Source: Anabaenopsis elenkinii CCIBt3563
GTDB lineage: Bacteria; Cyanobacteriota; Cyanobacteriia; Cyanobacteriales; Nostocaceae
NCBI RefSeq assembly: GCF_015245355.1
Contig: NZ_CP063311.1
Location: 3,222,938-3,286,937, forward strand
Reading direction: 5' to 3'
Length of the DNA stretch: 64,000 nt
The position numbers and the translations under genes are program-made. The notes under the pieces are model-generated. The model saw only the letters and a program-made list of their open reading frames with translations. It was not told the DNA's origin and ran no database searches. Shown one piece after another: positions 37,562-47,092 of this stretch. Within the stretch, counting starts at the first letter, position 1, and the number at the start of each line of letters is the position of its first letter.

Positions 37562-40261
37562 TTATTTTACAGCTGCAAATCTGGGTATGTGAATCTTTTG
37601 AGCATACAAGCTCTGTAGTCGCTGGATTTTTGCCCCTATCTGGTAAAGTAAATCACCTTTACCCAACAGGTAAGCAGCGGATGTTTCTGTACCTCCCAAG
37701 ACAATTTTTGAGTCACCTTCGCTAGCAGTTCGTAGGGCGATTCTTCCCGGTAAGTTAGAACGGATAATGGGGGTAACAATACCCGCTTCTGGGCGTTGTG
37801 TGGCTATAATTAGATGTATACCTGCGGCTCTAGCCATTGCTCCCAAACGTTTTATACTGAATTCTAATACTTTACGGACTGCTTTTTCTGCCATAAAGTC
37901 GGCATATTCATCAAAGATGCAGACAATAGGGGGTAAAGGTTGAGGAGAATTTTGATTATAGGTGATCACATCAGGACATCTGGCGTTCTCCAATTTGTGG
38001 TAACGAGATTCCATTTCTGTAACTAATTCTTCCATGAGTTCTACAGCGCGATCGCTGTCTTTGACCACGGGTGAATATAACCAGGGGATCTGCTCAAATT
38101 CTGGGAATGTGACTCTTTTGGGGTCAACTAGTGCAATTTTCAGATGTTGGGGAGAATGATGATATAGTAGACTCAGGAGAAGCGATCGCAAAAACTCACT
38201 TTTACCGCTCCCAGTAGTACCACCTACCAAAAAGTGACAAGTATTCGCATCGGATAAATCAGCCTCTATCAAATCTCCATCTATACTCACCCCCATAGCG
38301 ATTTTTATCGGTGCTGTGGGTGGTAAAAATTGCTGTTGAATATATGTTTCAAATCTAGCAACTTGACGCTGTGGACGTGGTAAATCAATGCTGATATAAC
38401 CAGCTTGGGGAGCAATCAAAGGCGGTCGTTCTAAACCCAAGTGTACTTGTAAATCTGCCGATAATCTCATAATGGCATTGACTTTTACACCCAAATCAGG
38501 TTTAAGCTTCACCCTGATAAAAGCTGGCCCAATAGCAGACCCCTGGTACTCAACAGGTACTTTAAAAGATTGCAGAGTGTTAACTAAATCTTCCCCAATA
38601 GCATCAGCATTTACAGACTCTCCTCTATTATTTTCCCAAGTATGATCTTCAGTAACTTGATTGTCCCTGTTTTCAGGAGCTACAGTCAAAAAAGTCCCAC
38701 TATTTTCCCAAGTATGATCTTCAGTAACTTGATTGTCCCTGTTTTCAGGAGCTACAGTCAAAAAAGTCCCACTATTTTCCCAAGTATGATCTTGAGTAAC
38801 TTGATTGTCCCTGTTTTCAGGAGCTACAGTAAAAAAAGTCCCACACTTTTGCTGCTGGGGGCAAATTTCACACAAATGAACCTGAGTTGTTACAGGTGGC
38901 CCATCGGGTTGGGGTGGTTCCCAACTCAACCATTGCTGCATCTGTAATAATTTGTAGGGAATCAGTTGATGTATTGTACTTTCTAGCTGTTCCCAAGAAT
39001 ATTGATATTCTTTAAACTCCGGTAAAACACAATAAACCGATGCATCCACAGCCACCTTTTTAGTTTGCCATAGCATATAACTATAAAGTGAAACCTGGGC
39101 TAATTGCGCCGATGGGTCTACAGGCTGATAGGTTTTAAATTCTACCACACACAAACGTTTTTTAGCCAAGTTAAAAACTAAGCAATCAAATTCCCCCCTC
39201 ACCCGTTGCTGTCTGCCATCAGGTAAAGTAAAGTAATGCTCAAGGCTGGATTCTCCAGATATGAAAGTCTGACTAATTAAACTTTCTGCATCGCAATAAC
39301 TACGATTAGTGATTAACAACTGTGCAAAGCGTTTAATCAGTCCCTGTAAGCCCTCCCAAACTTTTAATAAAATTACTACTGTATCAGGGGATTTTTGGAT
39401 TACTCTTTCTAAGTATGGGTAAAATATTAATTTATAAAATATTCCTTGCATTTGAGAGGAAACTTCCTCTATATTCAAACTTTCCGCCTCCGCTTGGAAT
39501 AAAGTCTGAAATTCAGGTTCTACTAAAGCTAGTTTGATCAACTCATCTGCTAATTGATGAAAGTGGTTACCAATACCCCTAGGAGTATCAGCGGGTAAAA
39601 ATATTGCTGAGTCGCCAAATTTATGATTTAAATAAAAAAGCCGCGGACATTCAAAAGCGATTCTCACCTTAGTAGGATTTAAGGAGGGGTGAGAAGGTCT
39701 TTCTCTTACCGGTTCTGAAATATTATTTTCCATATCTAGTAAACTCCGATGTACAGCAGCCAAATAAACTGTATCCATAGCTGCATATTGTAATTGCTTT
39801 TGGCTCAGGGGACGTGTTCGCCAGTTGCTTGCTCCTGATTCCGCATCTACATTGATAAAGTGACAAAGTTCTGATGCTAAGGTTTTGAGTTTTAAATTAG
39901 AAACTTGCAAACGTTCACGGGTAATTTTTCTGGCTATTTTTAGGGTACAGGTAACATTAGTTGCTAGTTCTCCGCCTAAATACTTTAGGTCAAAACTAGC
40001 ATTGTGAAAAACCTTTTCAATACTAGAATTAACCATGATTTTATTAATAAACTCTGTGGCTAAATGATCTTGATCTAATACATCCAGAATATAAGCAGAT
40101 ACCCCTGTTAAATCTCTAGAGTCAGCTAACACCTGAATTAGGGATAATCGGGGATTTTCAGTGTACCAATCTGCAATTTCTGTATCTACCCATAGGACTT
40201 TTGCAGATGCTAATTCAGATATTACGTATTTAATTTCGCCTGGATCTGTGAGGTACTGCAT
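37562..40261 (-). CDS. Fusion: DEDDy 3'-5' exonuclease, Fe-S-type PD-(D/E)XK nuclease, FtsK-type DNA translocase
   Basis: Three enzymes in 899 residues. Residues 1-175 are an RNase D/DnaQ-like exonuclease with D26/E28 (WVDTE), N87 and D91 (HNASFD) and Y159/D163 (YAAMD), all intact. Residues 200-475 are a Cas4/RecB/AddB-like nuclease: C205 (FECPRLFYL), D359, E374-x-K376 (VVEFKT), Q389xxxY393, and C464, C467, C473, which together would ligate a 4Fe-4S cluster. Residues 471-544 are three 24-residue repeats. Residues ~575-895 are an FtsK/SpoIIIE motor with Walker A GTTGSGKS (681-688), Walker B CIFDE (D784, E785) and IATQRPEAGIVTP; no membrane or gamma domain. It starts 5 bases after the ATPase gene stop, so the two are translated together. 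I know of no named protein with this order. Confidence 0.88.
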   Translation of the reverse strand: MQYLTDPGEIKYVISELASAKVLWVDTEIADWYTENPRLSLIQVLADSRDLTGVSAYILDVLDQDHLATEFINKIMVNSSIEKVFHNASFDLKYLGGELATNVTCTLKIARKITRERLQVSNLKLKTLASELCHFINVDAESGASNWRTRPLSQKQLQYAAMDTVYLAAVHRSLLDMENNISEPVRERPSHPSLNPTKVRIAFECPRLFYLNHKFGDSAIFLPADTPRGIGNHFHQLADELIKLALVEPEFQTLFQAEAESLNIEEVSSQMQGIFYKLIFYPYLERVIQKSPDTVVILLKVWEGLQGLIKRFAQLLITNRSYCDAESLISQTFISGESSLEHYFTLPDGRQQRVRGEFDCLVFNLAKKRLCVVEFKTYQPVDPSAQLAQVSLYSYMLWQTKKVAVDASVYCVLPEFKEYQYSWEQLESTIHQLIPYKLLQMQQWLSWEPPQPDGPPVTTQVHLCEICPQQQKCGTFFTVAPENRDNQVTQDHTWENSGTFLTVAPENRDNQVTEDHTWENSGTFLTVAPENRDNQVTEDHTWENNRGESVNADAIGEDLVNTLQSFKVPVEYQGSAIGPAFIRVKLKPDLGVKVNAIMRLSADLQVHLGLERPPLIAPQAGYISIDLPRPQRQVARFETYIQQQFLPPTAPIKIAMGVSIDGDLIEADLSDANTCHFLVGGTTGSGKSEFLRSLLLSLLYHHSPQHLKIALVDPKRVTFPEFEQIPWLYSPVVKDSDRAVELMEELVTEMESRYHKLENARCPDVITYNQNSPQPLPPIVCIFDEYADFMAEKAVRKVLEFSIKRLGAMARAAGIHLIIATQRPEAGIVTPIIRSNLPGRIALRTASEGDSKIVLGGTETSAAYLLGKGDLLYQIGAKIQRLQSLYAQKIHIPRFAAVK
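38632..38847 (-). repeat. Three 72-bp in-frame tandem repeats inside the fusion gene
   Basis: TATGATCTT recurs at 38641, 38713 and 38785, exactly 72 bases apart, with copies nearly identical. Each encodes 24 residues including SGTFLTVAPENRDNQVT. They lie in the linker between the nuclease cysteine cluster and the motor. Confidence 0.92.
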
Positions 40262-40266
40262 TAACT

Positions 40267-42360
40267 TTAATTAAGTAAACAAATCAATTGTTTTTTCACT
40301 TCATCATGGGGGTTAACAATTTTTACTTTCTTTTCCTGACATAATAAATCAATTAATAGGTGGGTTTCAGTTTCTTTGACATTGGGAAACTGACTTGCTG
40401 CTTGGGAAATTAGGATAGGGACACCCATCAAACCCTGGGTTGTGATGACATTGAATAAAAACTCTTTGATAGGCCTTAAATCTTGTTTAGCATTTCTATT
40501 AAAGTTGCTATCATCATTAGGTTGAGGGTTGGTAATAATCCCTAAATCTTGTAGTAAAACACATTTCTGCAAGACTTTACACTCACGGATAAAGCTTTGT
40601 AATGTCTGTAAATTAATGTTTTTATTTCCAATAAATAATTCTTGGGAAAGTGCAGAATTAACTAAGGAATGGTAAGTAGCTAAGTAGTGCACTGATTGAA
40701 GAGTCGGTTTAATGTGAATATGTTGAGTACTGTTAAAAATCTGGCTATAGGTTTGATAGCATTTGAGTTGTGGTTTTCCTACATTACTAATTCTAATTAG
40801 GACAAGTTTTTGACATAGATTTTGCTGAACTGCTTTATGACAGGCGTTCATTACATGGAAGAAATTCATCATGTTAGAATCTTCTGTCCATACAACACCT
40901 ATTTTTTCTCTACTACCACGATGTTGATAACTCAAGGAATAGCTCGCATATTTACCTGCAATCATTTTAGATTTTACGGACTGCAATTGTAATGCTTCTA
41001 ATGCTTCTTGTAGCATCCGCACTAACTCAGGAGATGACAATAAGGAAATTTTACTCAATTTTCCTTGATACTTTTTATATTCTTGTTGCCATAATAATTG
41101 AAATTCTGCCCGATCTTTCTCCTCAGAATCGAAGCTCCCAGAAAAATCATTCTTTCTGACTTTAAAATTTATGGGCTGTTTTTGTGGCTGTTGTAGTAAG
41201 TCAATTAAGATAGTTTGTCCAATATTCAAAAGGGAAACTTTATATTTTTGGTACTCTGACCTTCCCAACATTAACGCATTTCTGGGATTAGTTTTACCGC
41301 CGGGGAAATTTTTCTCTAATAATTGAATATTTAAGGGAAAAATAGGTGATTCCGGCTTGGGTTGAGCTTGTTGATATATTGTTTGTAACTGATAGTACCA
41401 CAGTGCTTCCGCTTGTTTGAGGTCAATCTGTTTTAGGAATATTTCTCTATCGATTCTCGCTTGGTCAGATTGGGGAATATGATCCCGCGTTTGCCTCCAA
41501 GGATCTAACACTAAGGTAATTATTATGAGAAAATTGTGGATATTTTCATTATGAATAGTAGTATTTACCCTAAATATGGTTTGCGGGTTAGATAAGAAAT
41601 TGGGTATACTTTCTACCTGATCAAAACATAAAACAATGGGCTGAGTAGCGGTGGATATTTTACCAAAGTTAGCCAAAATCTGCTTGGCTGCATCTTCTGT
41701 GTCAATACATTGCTTAACTCTTAAAGCCTGCATTGATTCTTCACTTAAATCATCACCTCTTAACCACTCGCAAGCGAGGGGATAAAGTTCTGGATCGGTG
41801 AGATCATGTAGAACTCCAAAATAATTATCTGGGTTGTAAATACCAGCAGTTTGATAGTTTCTTTTAAGTTGTTTAATAAATTTTTGACGATCATTTAGCA
41901 ATAATTGCCAAATACTATCATTAAATGGTTTATTTTTTAAGTTTCCTTGAGTGAAGGCTGATAAATTTTTCAGCCACAGAATTAGTTGAGATTCTTGCTG
42001 TCCATCTGGTACCTGAATCAAACTGTCAACGGTAGCTCGTAAGATATGACGCCAAATATAATTATCATCTACCCAGGGAGTTATATAAGCAAAAAAAGCC
42101 TTTGGGTTGAGTTGACGTTTGACTCTACCTAAAAGATAGCTTTTACCGGAACCAGAATCACCTATAAGTAAAATTGTCCGACTAATATTATCTTTAACTA
42201 CTAAATTCAGCAGGTTTTCAGTTTCTGTGATTACCTCTTGATGGATTGACTCAACCATAGAGTTTGAGTCTTGATTTTGACCCCAAAAATTACCCGTCCT
42301 CAAGTTTACTAAGTCAAAGGGGTTAACTTCGCGTTTAATAATGTCGTTGATAGATGCCAT
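40267..42360 (-). CDS. AAA-type P-loop ATPase of the nuclease-translocase cassette
   Basis: This 697-residue ATPase has Walker A IGDSGSGKSYL (residues 66-76) and Walker B PIVLCFDQVE (241-250), in the style of ORC/AAA_16-like ATPases. Between them lies a helical insert containing CEWLRGDDLSEESM. The C-terminal half (from ~400) is unlike any family I recognise; it includes a central segment reading SCQ-free and basic stretches and ends near CLLN. The short blocks around WLRGDDL and Walker B recall ATPases of phage-defence clusters, but this is a weak impression. The gene lies 46 bases after the winged-helix gene and 5 bases before the fusion gene. Confidence 0.65.
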   Translation of the reverse strand: MASINDIIKREVNPFDLVNLRTGNFWGQNQDSNSMVESIHQEVITETENLLNLVVKDNISRTILLIGDSGSGKSYLLGRVKRQLNPKAFFAYITPWVDDNYIWRHILRATVDSLIQVPDGQQESQLILWLKNLSAFTQGNLKNKPFNDSIWQLLLNDRQKFIKQLKRNYQTAGIYNPDNYFGVLHDLTDPELYPLACEWLRGDDLSEESMQALRVKQCIDTEDAAKQILANFGKISTATQPIVLCFDQVESIPNFLSNPQTIFRVNTTIHNENIHNFLIIITLVLDPWRQTRDHIPQSDQARIDREIFLKQIDLKQAEALWYYQLQTIYQQAQPKPESPIFPLNIQLLEKNFPGGKTNPRNALMLGRSEYQKYKVSLLNIGQTILIDLLQQPQKQPINFKVRKNDFSGSFDSEEKDRAEFQLLWQQEYKKYQGKLSKISLLSSPELVRMLQEALEALQLQSVKSKMIAGKYASYSLSYQHRGSREKIGVVWTEDSNMMNFFHVMNACHKAVQQNLCQKLVLIRISNVGKPQLKCYQTYSQIFNSTQHIHIKPTLQSVHYLATYHSLVNSALSQELFIGNKNINLQTLQSFIRECKVLQKCVLLQDLGIITNPQPNDDSNFNRNAKQDLRPIKEFLFNVITTQGLMGVPILISQAASQFPNVKETETHLLIDLLCQEKKVKIVNPHDEVKKQLICLLN

Positions 42361-42406
42361 AATTGATTCAGGTGAGGGAGCGAACTGGATTGATAAACTA
42401 ATGTAT

Positions 42407-43225
42407 CTATTGGTCGTTCACAATTATAAAGAACAATGGACCACCAACGTTTTGGGGAATACCTGCATTAAGTTCTATAGTGTAGGGTGTAGGATCTAAC
42501 AATGAACTCAATTCAATTTTGTCAGTTTTTTGCAAACGATACAGCGCCTGGTCTAGTTCATCTCGTGACAGGGGGGGTTGTAACTTCTGACGTAAGTGAA
42601 AAATTGGTAAGTAATTCCTTGTACCTAGTTCTTTATCTAACTGTTGAATAATCTGTAAAATATCTTCATCACTAAAATTAAGAGTTGTTTTTGCAGTAGT
42701 AATTTCCGCTACAGCTACGTTACCGCGTAAATGCTTGCGCAAAAACCGGAGGTAATTATTGAGTAAGTCTAGGCTAATATTTGCTGTTCCTGTGGGGGTG
42801 TATTCATCCCGCAAAAACTCAATTCCTCTTTCAGTTAGCCACACTTGAGATTTTGTTGTTTTGATTTTGAGTTCAATTGCAATCAAACCCCGCTCATTGA
42901 GGGCTTTGATTACCGTGTCTCGTTCAGCAGCTTTGAGTGAGGTGATTTTACTGGGGGCGATTTTACCGGATGTTTGAGCAATCTTCTGTAGTACCTTGAG
43001 TTCTTTGGGTGGAATGGGAACTTGAGTTAAATCGAGTTTGAGCAGTGCTTGACCAGGGGGGAGAATTTTAACGCTAGCAATCTCACGAGAATAGTCTACT
43101 AGCTCGCGATCGCCTAAAGTCTGGCAAATTCGCTTACTACCTTTAAAAGCACTACCACTCAGGCTGGCTCGATAATTTATACATCCAAGCAATTTTAACA
43201 GAAACTTTAACTCATTATTATCCAT
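42407..43225 (-). CDS. Winged-helix-like protein, first gene of the cassette
   Basis: The 272-residue protein has a central region with repeated winged-helix-like patterns (KELKVLQKIAQTSGKIAPSK, VIKALNERGLIAIELK, VWLTERGIEFLRDEY) and a second set in the C-terminal third (LPIFHLRQKLQPPLSRDELD, ALYRLQKTDKIELSSL). It has no enzymatic motif. It may be a DNA-binding adaptor like the small kleisin-partner subunits of other DNA machines, or a regulator of the operon. It lies directly upstream of the ATPase gene (46-base gap), with a 610-base region before the divergent PAS-Crp gene. Family not recognised. Confidence 0.55.
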   Translation of the reverse strand: MDNNELKFLLKLLGCINYRASLSGSAFKGSKRICQTLGDRELVDYSREIASVKILPPGQALLKLDLTQVPIPPKELKVLQKIAQTSGKIAPSKITSLKAAERDTVIKALNERGLIAIELKIKTTKSQVWLTERGIEFLRDEYTPTGTANISLDLLNNYLRFLRKHLRGNVAVAEITTAKTTLNFSDEDILQIIQQLDKELGTRNYLPIFHLRQKLQPPLSRDELDQALYRLQKTDKIELSSLLDPTPYTIELNAGIPQNVGGPLFFIIVNDQ

Positions 43226-43835
43226 ACCTGTCAGCCTGATTTGGTATTACCCAGGAATATCCTAGAAAAATTGACAGTACATATCATAACATTCAGTCTC
43301 AATGATCTGGGAGTGTAGGTAAAAAATATTTCTTAGCCATTGATATCAAGTCCGCCTTGTATATTTCTGGGTCTGGAGGGATTAGTTATGAAAAATTGCC
43401 CTAATTTAACGGTGGAATAGCAGTAAGATCATGGTTGGTAATTAGACATATATGGGAACCCCTAACTAAAGATAGAAGTTACTTCTGGTAAACAACTATA
43501 AAGTTGGAACACCATCAAACTATCTGAATAAATCATCAATCCTCCTTACTATAAAACCTTGAAGATATGATCAAAAAATAGTTAATAACACGGAGGATAT
43601 TTTAATATTTTATTTTGTCACTTTATGAGATACTGATTGTGTCTGAGATTGAAAAAGTTAAAGAAATAGTATAGCCTGCAAATACACTTACATACATATT
43701 CAGCAAAGCCATGGGCAATAATTGCCCTGATTCCCACCTACTTTCACAATTGAGCATCTGGAAAAGTGGCGGAATTTATACCAGCATTACTATGGGAGAC
43801 TTTTTTGATCAACCTCTGCAAGTAAGTAGCGAGAA
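43226..43835. other. Intergenic region upstream of the cassette
   Basis: 610 bases between divergent genes. It is AT-rich with no gene or clear operator that I can see. It should hold the cassette promoter and that of the PAS-Crp gene. Confidence 0.4.
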
Positions 43836-45005
43836 TTGAAGGTGAATATAGAAGAGTTCATTCAAAGCGCACAAGCATTAGATAGTTGTTTAGCAGATTT
43901 ATACCAAACAGCTAGCGTATTACCTTGGATTCCGCCTGAAATGCTACCCCAAGCTGTTAAAGAAATATATAGTACCTCCAAAATAGTGCGGTTAGCAGCA
44001 GAGGAACTGTATCAAGAACATGAGAAGATCATCCAAACAAACAAAAGTCTAGAAGCTGAACGCCAAGGCTATCAAGATTTATTCGACTTTGCACCAGAAG
44101 CTTATTTAGTCACTAATACTGCGGGGGTGATTGAAAAAGCGAATCTGGCCGCGGCTAAATTACTCAACATTTCCAAGCCATTACTAGTAGGTCAAGCCAT
44201 AGTTAATTTTCTCCCCCCAGAAGAAAGACAGATATTTGGCTGTGAAATCCGCCAGCTATACCATTCCGCCAGAGTCGCAGAGTTTATACTCCGCTTACAA
44301 CAACGTCAAGGGGAGTATTTTGACGCGGCTTTAAAAGTGTCAGCAGTCACCAACCCAGAGGGTAAAGTAAACTTTCTGTTTTGGTTACTGCGCAATATAA
44401 CTCAAGGTGAGAAACAGAAAACAGAAGCGCTAAATTGTGACTGTGATTTGATTCATCATCGCACTGTATATAAATATCTTAAAGGAGAAACTATTCCCCT
44501 GAATCCTTTAGTTGTTTGGTATGTACGCCGGGGCTTAGTAAAGCTCAATACTTTTTGCGAAACTGGGGAAGAAATATTCATAGGATTAGCCATCAAAGAC
44601 ATGGTTTTTGGCTCTCACATGACCTCTCTACCCATTTATCAAGCCATAGCCCTGTCTAATGTGGAATTAAGCTCAATTTATGTAGCAGAAATAGCAGCTA
44701 ACCCAAACCTGAGTCATCTGCTGTTACCAAAATTTAACCAACGCTTACAACAAACAGAGTCTTTTTTAGTGATTGCTGGTAAGCGTCGGGTGGAAGAAAG
44801 ACTATATCATCTGTTGCAACTTTTGAAACAGGAAATAGGTGAGCCTGTACCACAAGGGACTCGCTTACCTGTGCGATTAACTCATGAAGAGATCGCTAGT
44901 GCTTGTTGTACTACCAGAGTCACAATTACCAGATTGATGGGAAAGTTACAACAACAGGGTTTAATTAGTTTTGACTCCAAAAAATATATTATTTTAGGGG
45001 ATTAA
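43836..45005 (+). CDS. PAS domain protein with Crp-type helix-turn-helix
   Basis: The 389-residue protein starts with a helical region, followed by a PAS domain at ~75-195 (YQDLFDFAPEAYLVTNTAGVIEKANLAAAKLL). A region resembling a cyclic-nucleotide-binding fold without its phosphate cassette follows (~205-300). It ends in a Crp-type helix-turn-helix (RLTHEEIASACCTTRVTITRL, about 345-380). This layout indicates a signal-sensing transcription factor; the signal is unknown. The start is TTG at 43836 or GTG at 43842; no strong ribosome binding site distinguishes them. It is divergent from the nuclease-translocase cassette and could regulate it. A stem-loop follows the stop codon. Confidence 0.78.
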   Translation: MKVNIEEFIQSAQALDSCLADLYQTASVLPWIPPEMLPQAVKEIYSTSKIVRLAAEELYQEHEKIIQTNKSLEAERQGYQDLFDFAPEAYLVTNTAGVIEKANLAAAKLLNISKPLLVGQAIVNFLPPEERQIFGCEIRQLYHSARVAEFILRLQQRQGEYFDAALKVSAVTNPEGKVNFLFWLLRNITQGEKQKTEALNCDCDLIHHRTVYKYLKGETIPLNPLVVWYVRRGLVKLNTFCETGEEIFIGLAIKDMVFGSHMTSLPIYQAIALSNVELSSIYVAEIAANPNLSHLLLPKFNQRLQQTESFLVIAGKRRVEERLYHLLQLLKQEIGEPVPQGTRLPVRLTHEEIASACCTTRVTITRLMGKLQQQGLISFDSKKYIILGD

Positions 45006-45014
45006 TTATCTTTG

Positions 45015-45040
45015 TAGGGACAATTGATTAATTGTCCCTA
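45015..45040. terminator. Hairpin between convergent genes
   Basis: Perfect 11-base stem TAGGGACAATT/AATTGTCCCTA with a 4-base loop. There is no long T tract, but it lies between two convergent genes and can serve both. Confidence 0.65.
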
Positions 45041-45090
45041 GATTGTGGGTCACAGATGTCTCAATTGGGAAAAACCAACTATTTGATTTT

Positions 45091-46077
45091 TCATCTCCCT
45101 CGACTAGTCGCTAGCATCAACTTTGAGTCCCAAGTATATACTCCAATTTTGTCGGGTACTCGAGAAAATCGCCCTATGCGATAACCCCGTGATAGTTCAT
45201 TGAGAACTTTACTTTTAACTTCTCGCACTTGTTGCTGATCTAGTTCACCATAAATACCATTGATGATTTCCGCCACACTGAAAACCCTCCCTGAATGTTT
45301 TTCTAAGAAGTCTGACAGAGCATCAATCAAAAATCTCCCTTCAAATTCTTTCACCATGGGGATAGTATTTGTTTGAGAGATAATCTGCGGTTTCTTTTGT
45401 TGATCTTTCCCATTTGGAGAGAAACGTTTAGTCCTGTTGGACTTAACTAAACTTAATTTCAGAGTGTAGCAACCAGGTTCGTCAGGAACGACTGACCAGA
45501 CACCCCTTTCTTTTCCCTGTGCCAGTGAGGACTGCACTCTGGCTTTAACGACTTTAAAGATGGGTGATGCTAAATTTCCATAAAGCGATCGCACAATAAA
45601 GTCTATATGACAGACAGTACCAATATGTTTCTCCAGAAGACTTTTAATAGCTTCCATGCGACTTTGAGATTGATACTCAGGTACAAGCGGTATGTCTGGG
45701 ACTTTCATTGATTGATCCTGAATTTCCACAGATGTTGGTGACCCAGAAAACTCTGTCATCTGTGTATTGTTCCCATCTAAATTGTCTGACTCTTCAAGTT
45801 CAGACTGGGTAGACTTGAGAGTTTTATCAGGTATAGATAACAGTGAATCTCTCGGATGTGGGTAAGAAACCTCTGGAAGCATTTCCACTTTTCCCACATC
45901 CTGAGCATCTGACCTAGAAGACCAATTAGATAACAAAGCATCTACATGATGTAGCTGCTGCTGCGCTTGGGTGTATAAGCTTTCATACTCTTTAACCAGG
46001 CGCCCATAGTATTCTCGTAATTCTAACAATGGCGAGAGAAAAACATCAGGGGGTGCTGATACTACTCTATTTTTCAT
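45091..46077 (-). CDS. Protein with two winged-helix-like repeats, unknown function
   Basis: This 328-residue protein holds two copies of a ~75-residue domain: MEAIKSLLEKHIGTVCHIDFI with VWSVVPDEPGCYTLKL, and LIDALSDFLEKHSGRVFSVAEI with FSRVPDKIGVYTWDS. The pattern resembles HARE-HTH-type winged helices. The first ~65 residues form a helix (LLELREYYGRLVKEYESLYTQ) likely to be coiled coil, and a low-complexity linker separates it from the first repeat. It follows the zinc-ribbon gene by 11 bases and is certainly in the same operon. A DNA-binding role is plausible but unproven. Confidence 0.6.
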   Translation of the reverse strand: MKNRVVSAPPDVFLSPLLELREYYGRLVKEYESLYTQAQQQLHHVDALLSNWSSRSDAQDVGKVEMLPEVSYPHPRDSLLSIPDKTLKSTQSELEESDNLDGNNTQMTEFSGSPTSVEIQDQSMKVPDIPLVPEYQSQSRMEAIKSLLEKHIGTVCHIDFIVRSLYGNLASPIFKVVKARVQSSLAQGKERGVWSVVPDEPGCYTLKLSLVKSNRTKRFSPNGKDQQKKPQIISQTNTIPMVKEFEGRFLIDALSDFLEKHSGRVFSVAEIINGIYGELDQQQVREVKSKVLNELSRGYRIGRFSRVPDKIGVYTWDSKLMLATSRGR

Positions 46078-46088
46078 AAAATTTCAAA

Positions 46089-46334
46089 TTATCCTAAATC
46101 GACATCACTTTTGTAAGTCATTGCTCTGGGTTTTGCTTTTTGAGATGACTGATAAGATTTTTTGGGTGGTTGTGGTGGCCGACATTGTTCGCAATATAAT
46201 GGGCGAGGTCCAAAGGTTTCCCTTTGTGTAGTTTGGTTGCATTGCTTACAGACAAAGTGGAAAACACGAGTATGAATCTGTCTTTTATGCGCTCTGACAG
46301 TATACTCTCTAACATCAATGAACTTACTAGGCAT
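46089..46334 (-). CDS. Small zinc-ribbon protein
   Basis: The 81-residue protein has [20 protein letters not shown] followed by YCEQC, a CxxC-x18-CxxC zinc ribbon, and a basic tail ([15 protein letters not shown]). It lies 11 bases upstream of the duplicated-domain gene on the same strand. It probably binds nucleic acid or acts with its neighbour. The competing frame at 46118-46408 lacks such a motif. Confidence 0.65.
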   Translation of the reverse strand: MPSKFIDVREYTVRAHKRQIHTRVFHFVCKQCNQTTQRETFGPRPLYCEQCRPPQPPKKSYQSSQKAKPRAMTYKSDVDLG

Positions 46335-47092
46335 AATCCAGAACGGTGAATTTTATTCCTATCAATATAGCTATTCAAGCAAATGAAATGTGATCCGTGT
46401 GTCTCCAATTATCAGTTTTATTCAGTTCCTTGATTTCACTCATGGTAAATTGGGAGTAATCAATCAACTCTCTGCTGGAGATACATATACTTAATTATCA
46501 CCATGAAAGTCTTAATAATTGCTATATCTCTGGGTGACTAAATATAGAAATTCCACATATTTTGGGAAATATTTCTCACAAATGCCTCAATTGTTCGGTT
46601 TTTATCCTAGGTATTAGAATGTGACAAAAAACCTGTTCACAATGGTAGTAGGCCTTGATATGAGTGAACCCCATTGTTTAAAACCCAAATATTTACCAAG
46701 TAAAACCACTGGGAAAAACCGAAGTATGTAACAAGAGGTAAATTATCCCAATAAGTTCTTGGGTGCGCCCTTGTCATCAGGACAATTTGGTAGCTCTCAA
46801 ACCTACTTAGTCTTCTCAGTTTTTAGGCGCGCTGGGTCAACTACACACCTGTTTTTTTGAGTCTTGTTGACTAAACAAATAATTCCCACCTAGTTTGATC
46901 AAAATGTTTATAACCGTTATAATATAACATCTAGGTGCAATATATGATCATAAAAAAATTATCCCTAACTAACTATAATATGCTTTTTATTCAAGAAGAT
47001 GTAAACTTGAACACCCAGTTTTTCGGAATCTATCGGAAGAGAGATTTCAGAATTTAATTGAGATGAAATTTCAATTAATTTGATTAATCAAA
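46335..47092. other. Intergenic region, 758 bases
   Basis: AT-rich sequence between the zinc-ribbon gene and the P-type ATPase. A 26-base perfect palindrome lies at its right edge (listed separately). I see no convincing gene. Confidence 0.4.

Noticed and set aside
38632..38847. CRISPR-like array
   Set aside because: The 72-base repeats are directly adjacent, without unique spacers, in frame, and inside a coding region.
38642..38947. 101-codon plus-strand repeat protein
   Set aside because: It is the antisense reading of the 72-base repeats within the fusion gene.
46118..46408. 96-codon frame overlapping the zinc-ribbon gene
   Set aside because: The 81-residue zinc-ribbon frame has a clear CxxC/CxxC motif and lies 11 bases from its operon partner; the other frame has no motif.
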